Assembly: GCA_937876865.1 (NCBI GenBank) | Contig: CALEFF010000073.1 | Span: 1 to 18,044, forward strand | Direction of reading: 5' to 3' | DNA length: 18,044 bases | Source of the DNA: an uncultured Bacteroidales bacterium | GTDB taxonomy: Bacteria > Bacteroidota > Bacteroidia > Bacteroidales > P3 | Position numbers and translations under genes: made by a program | Shown: positions 16,275 to 18,044 of the stretch, one piece after another | How the letters are laid out: the number at the start of each line of letters is the position of its first letter | Position numbering within the stretch: position 1 is the stretch's first letter | The notes under the pieces: model-generated | Databases searched by the model: none | Told to the model about the DNA's origin: nothing | The model's input: only the letters and a program-made list of their open reading frames with translations

Positions 16275-17444
16275 ATGAAAAAAATTCTTTTAGTAGTAGC
16301 AATTCTTATTTTAGGAAATAGTCTTTTTGCACAAAGATTAGATAATGACAATATAGATCAACTATCTGGTAAAGTAACCGATGGAGCAAGAATAGTATCA
16401 ACAGGAGTTCCTTTATTGATAATAGCACCCGATGCAAGAAGTGGAGCAATGGGCGATGTGGGTGTTGCAAGCAAACCTGACGCAAACTCTTTGCACTGGA
16501 ACGCAGCCAAATTAGCCTTTATGCAAAATCAAACAGGAGTTTCATTCACATACTCTCCTTGGTTAAGAGAATTAGTATCCGACATAGAATTACTATACCT
16601 TGGAGGATATTACAAACTTAATGAAAGAAGTACATTAGGAGCCTCTTTAACCTATTTTTCTCTTGGTTCAATAGACTTTTTTGACAACGAAGGAATGGCA
16701 ACCGGCACATATAAGCCAAACGAATTTGCAATGGACTTGGCTTACACAATGAAACTAAACGAAAACTTCGCAATTTCCCTAACAGGACGCTACATTCGTT
16801 CCGACCTTACACAAGGACAAAACGTTGGAACAACCTCTACTCACGCAGCAAATGCAGGAGCAGCCGACTTAGGCTTATATTATCAAAAAGCAATCAAAGC
16901 CGAAAAACCCTCAGAATACGCCTTAGGACTACAAATCTCAAATCTTGGTTCTAAAATATCTTATTCCGATAATATGGATAGCGAATTCCTACCAGCAAAC
17001 CTAAGACTTGGAGGAAGATATACCACACAATTAGACCAATTCAACGAAATTTCCATAATGATGGACTTCAACAAACTATTAGTTCCTACACCTCCTGTTT
17101 ACGATGATTCAACAGGAAATATTTTTGCAGGAATGGACCCTAACGTAGGAGTATTTCAAGGAGCAATTCAATCCTTCTATGACGCTCCAAACGGATTTAA
17201 AGAAGAAATTCAAGAAATTTCACTCTCTGTTGGTGCAGAATATTGGTACAATAAAGTCTTAGCACTAAGAGCAGGTTACTTTTACGAAGCCAAAAACAAA
17301 GGAGCAAGACAATATCTAACACTTGGAGCAGGAATAAAATACAACGTAATGGGATTAGACATTAGTTACCTAATAGCAACAGGTCAATTAAACAACAATC
17401 CTTTGAAAAACACACTTAGAGTTGGCTTAAACTTTGATTTATAA
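16275..17444 (+). CDS. porV: T9SS outer-membrane shuttle protein PorV (LptO)
   Basis: A 389-aa outer-membrane beta barrel of the FadL-like family. PorV binds the C-terminal signal of cargo at the translocon and carries it to the PorU attachment complex. The signal peptide (1-20, ending LFAQ) is followed by the diagnostic block TGVPLLIIAPDARSGAMGDV and ASKPDANSLHWNAAK. Barrel strands follow, ending NTLRVGLNFDL. It lies 52 bp after porU, the usual partner, and ispF begins 7 bp after its stop. There is a weak AGG-like sequence just before the ATG, but otherwise the leader is A-rich. Confidence 0.96.
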   Translation: MKKILLVVAILILGNSLFAQRLDNDNIDQLSGKVTDGARIVSTGVPLLIIAPDARSGAMGDVGVASKPDANSLHWNAAKLAFMQNQTGVSFTYSPWLRELVSDIELLYLGGYYKLNERSTLGASLTYFSLGSIDFFDNEGMATGTYKPNEFAMDLAYTMKLNENFAISLTGRYIRSDLTQGQNVGTTSTHAANAGAADLGLYYQKAIKAEKPSEYALGLQISNLGSKISYSDNMDSEFLPANLRLGGRYTTQLDQFNEISIMMDFNKLLVPTPPVYDDSTGNIFAGMDPNVGVFQGAIQSFYDAPNGFKEEIQEISLSVGAEYWYNKVLALRAGYFYEAKNKGARQYLTLGAGIKYNVMGLDISYLIATGQLNNNPLKNTLRVGLNFDL

Positions 17445-17451
17445 TAAAAAA

Positions 17452-17928
17452 ATGAAAATAAAAACAGGAATAGGATACGATGTTCACCAATTAAAAAGTG
17501 GTGAACATCTTTGTTTAGGGGGAATAAAGATTGCTTCCGAATTAGAAGCCGTAGGACATAGCGATGCCGATTGCTTAATTCACGCAATAATCGATGCACT
17601 TCTTGGAGCAGCAAACCTAAGAGACATAGGATTTCAATACCCCGATACAAATATTCAATACAAAGGCATAGACTCAAAAGAACTTTTAAAAGACTGTGTA
17701 GAGAAAGTAAGAGCAAAAGGCTTTGAAATCGGCAACATAGACTCAACAATATGCCTTCAAACCCCCAAAATAGGAAAATACATTCCTCAAATGCAAGAAT
17801 GCTTAGCACAAATCATAGGCATAGACAGCGAAGACATCTCAATAAAAGCCACAACCACAGAGAAATTAGGCTTTGTAGGCAAAAGCGAAGGCATTTCAGC
17901 CTACGCCATTTGCTTAATCACAAAATAA
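17452..17928 (+). CDS. ispF: 2-C-methyl-D-erythritol 2,4-cyclodiphosphate synthase
   Basis: IspF of the non-mevalonate (MEP) isoprenoid pathway. It cyclises CDP-methylerythritol 2-phosphate and releases CMP. The 158-aa length is normal. Metal ligands are present: Asp10 and His12 (GIGYDVHQL) and His44 (SDADCLIHAIIDALLGA). Other landmarks are LRDIGFQYPDTN and the C-terminal KATTTEKLGFVGKSEGISAYA. I chose the ATG at 17452, because a longer reading from 17434 adds six unconserved residues and overlaps the end of porV. The porU-porV-ispF order is also seen in Porphyromonas gingivalis, although isoprenoid synthesis has no known direct role in T9SS. Confidence 0.96.
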   Translation: MKIKTGIGYDVHQLKSGEHLCLGGIKIASELEAVGHSDADCLIHAIIDALLGAANLRDIGFQYPDTNIQYKGIDSKELLKDCVEKVRAKGFEIGNIDSTICLQTPKIGKYIPQMQECLAQIIGIDSEDISIKATTTEKLGFVGKSEGISAYAICLITK

Positions 17929-17968
17929 AGCAAAGAAAAAAATTCAAAAATCAAAGAAATAATTTCAA

Positions 17969-18002
17969 AAAGCATAGAAAAAACATGACTTTTCTATGCT
18001 TT
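17969..18002 (+). terminator. Strong hairpin after ispF, copy B of the repeated hairpin
   Basis: A perfect 13-bp stem (17969-17981 with 17990-18002, AAAGCATAGAAAA / TTTTCTATGCTTT) with an 8-nt loop, followed by ATTT. It begins 40 nt after the ispF stop and probably ends the porU-porV-ispF transcript, although the T tract is weak. The 3' arm can instead pair with 17923-17939. Confidence 0.7.
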
Positions 18003-18007
18003 ATTTC

Positions 18008-18020
18008 TGCACGTGGTGCA
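18008..18020. promoter_or_regulatory. Short palindrome TGCACGTGGTGCA
   Basis: A 5-bp inverted repeat TGCAC/GTGCA around GTG, just after the ispF terminator. It is unusually GC-rich for this region. It could be a small operator for an adjacent gene beyond the window or part of a longer terminator. Nothing further is visible before the window end. Confidence 0.3.
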
Positions 18021-18044
18021 TACAATAATAAATATATAATAAAA

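Noticed and set aside
17434..17451. Upstream start for ispF
   Set aside because: It adds six residues with no family match and overlaps porV. The next ATG begins exactly at the conserved MKIKTGIGYDVHQ.
17384..17809. 141-aa reading frame antisense to ispF
   Set aside because: It lies opposite clear, conserved ispF and porV coding sequence and is Leu/Cys/Ser-rich low complexity, as expected of a shadow frame.

Overview
The window is AT-rich DNA (by eye roughly 30% GC) from a member of the Bacteroidota, most likely an uncultured Bacteroidales. The evidence is gene content: type IX secretion (T9SS) genes porP, gldJ, porU and porV, a Bacteroidota-type TonB-dependent receptor, a DUF4831-type protein and porV followed by ispF. 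Almost all genes also have A-rich leaders without a Shine-Dalgarno sequence, as is usual in this phylum. I cannot name the species.

Layout. (1) Positions 1-676, minus strand: the 5' part of an unrecognised membrane-anchored acidic protein that runs off the window edge. It is the only gene here with a clear Shine-Dalgarno sequence and a sigma-A-like extended -10 box, so it looks foreign to the rest. (2) Positions 770-9749, minus strand: seven tightly packed genes, transcribed holA > TonB-dependent receptor > EamA transporter > aguB > aguA > WG-repeat protein > DUF4831-like protein. Gaps are 3-18 bp, with one 4-bp overlap. The run sits between an intrinsic terminator before holA (9773-9802, belonging to gldJ) and another after the last gene (722-753). 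Its core is the two-step agmatine-to-putrescine route: AguA makes N-carbamoylputrescine and AguB releases putrescine. (3) Positions 9833-12390, minus strand: gldJ and porP, 38 bp apart. (4) Positions 12391-12814: a 424-bp divergent intergenic region rich in structure, with a 12-bp-stem hairpin, a second hairpin related to the one after ispF, three 21-bp tandem repeats and a 13-bp direct repeat. (5) Positions 12815-17928, plus strand: porU, porV and ispF, followed by a strong hairpin at 17969-18002.

How the genes work together. In T9SS, cargo crosses the outer membrane through the SprA/Sov translocon. PorV collects it and delivers it to PorU, which removes the C-terminal signal and attaches the protein to the surface. 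GldJ is an outer-membrane lipoprotein of the periplasmic ring and motor assembly, and PorP/SprF is an outer-membrane partner protein. The window therefore holds the surface-attachment half plus two structural parts of T9SS, arranged divergently around one control region. The most unusual material is in that control region and at the left edge. The coding genes themselves belong to known families, and I see no clear new multi-gene system.
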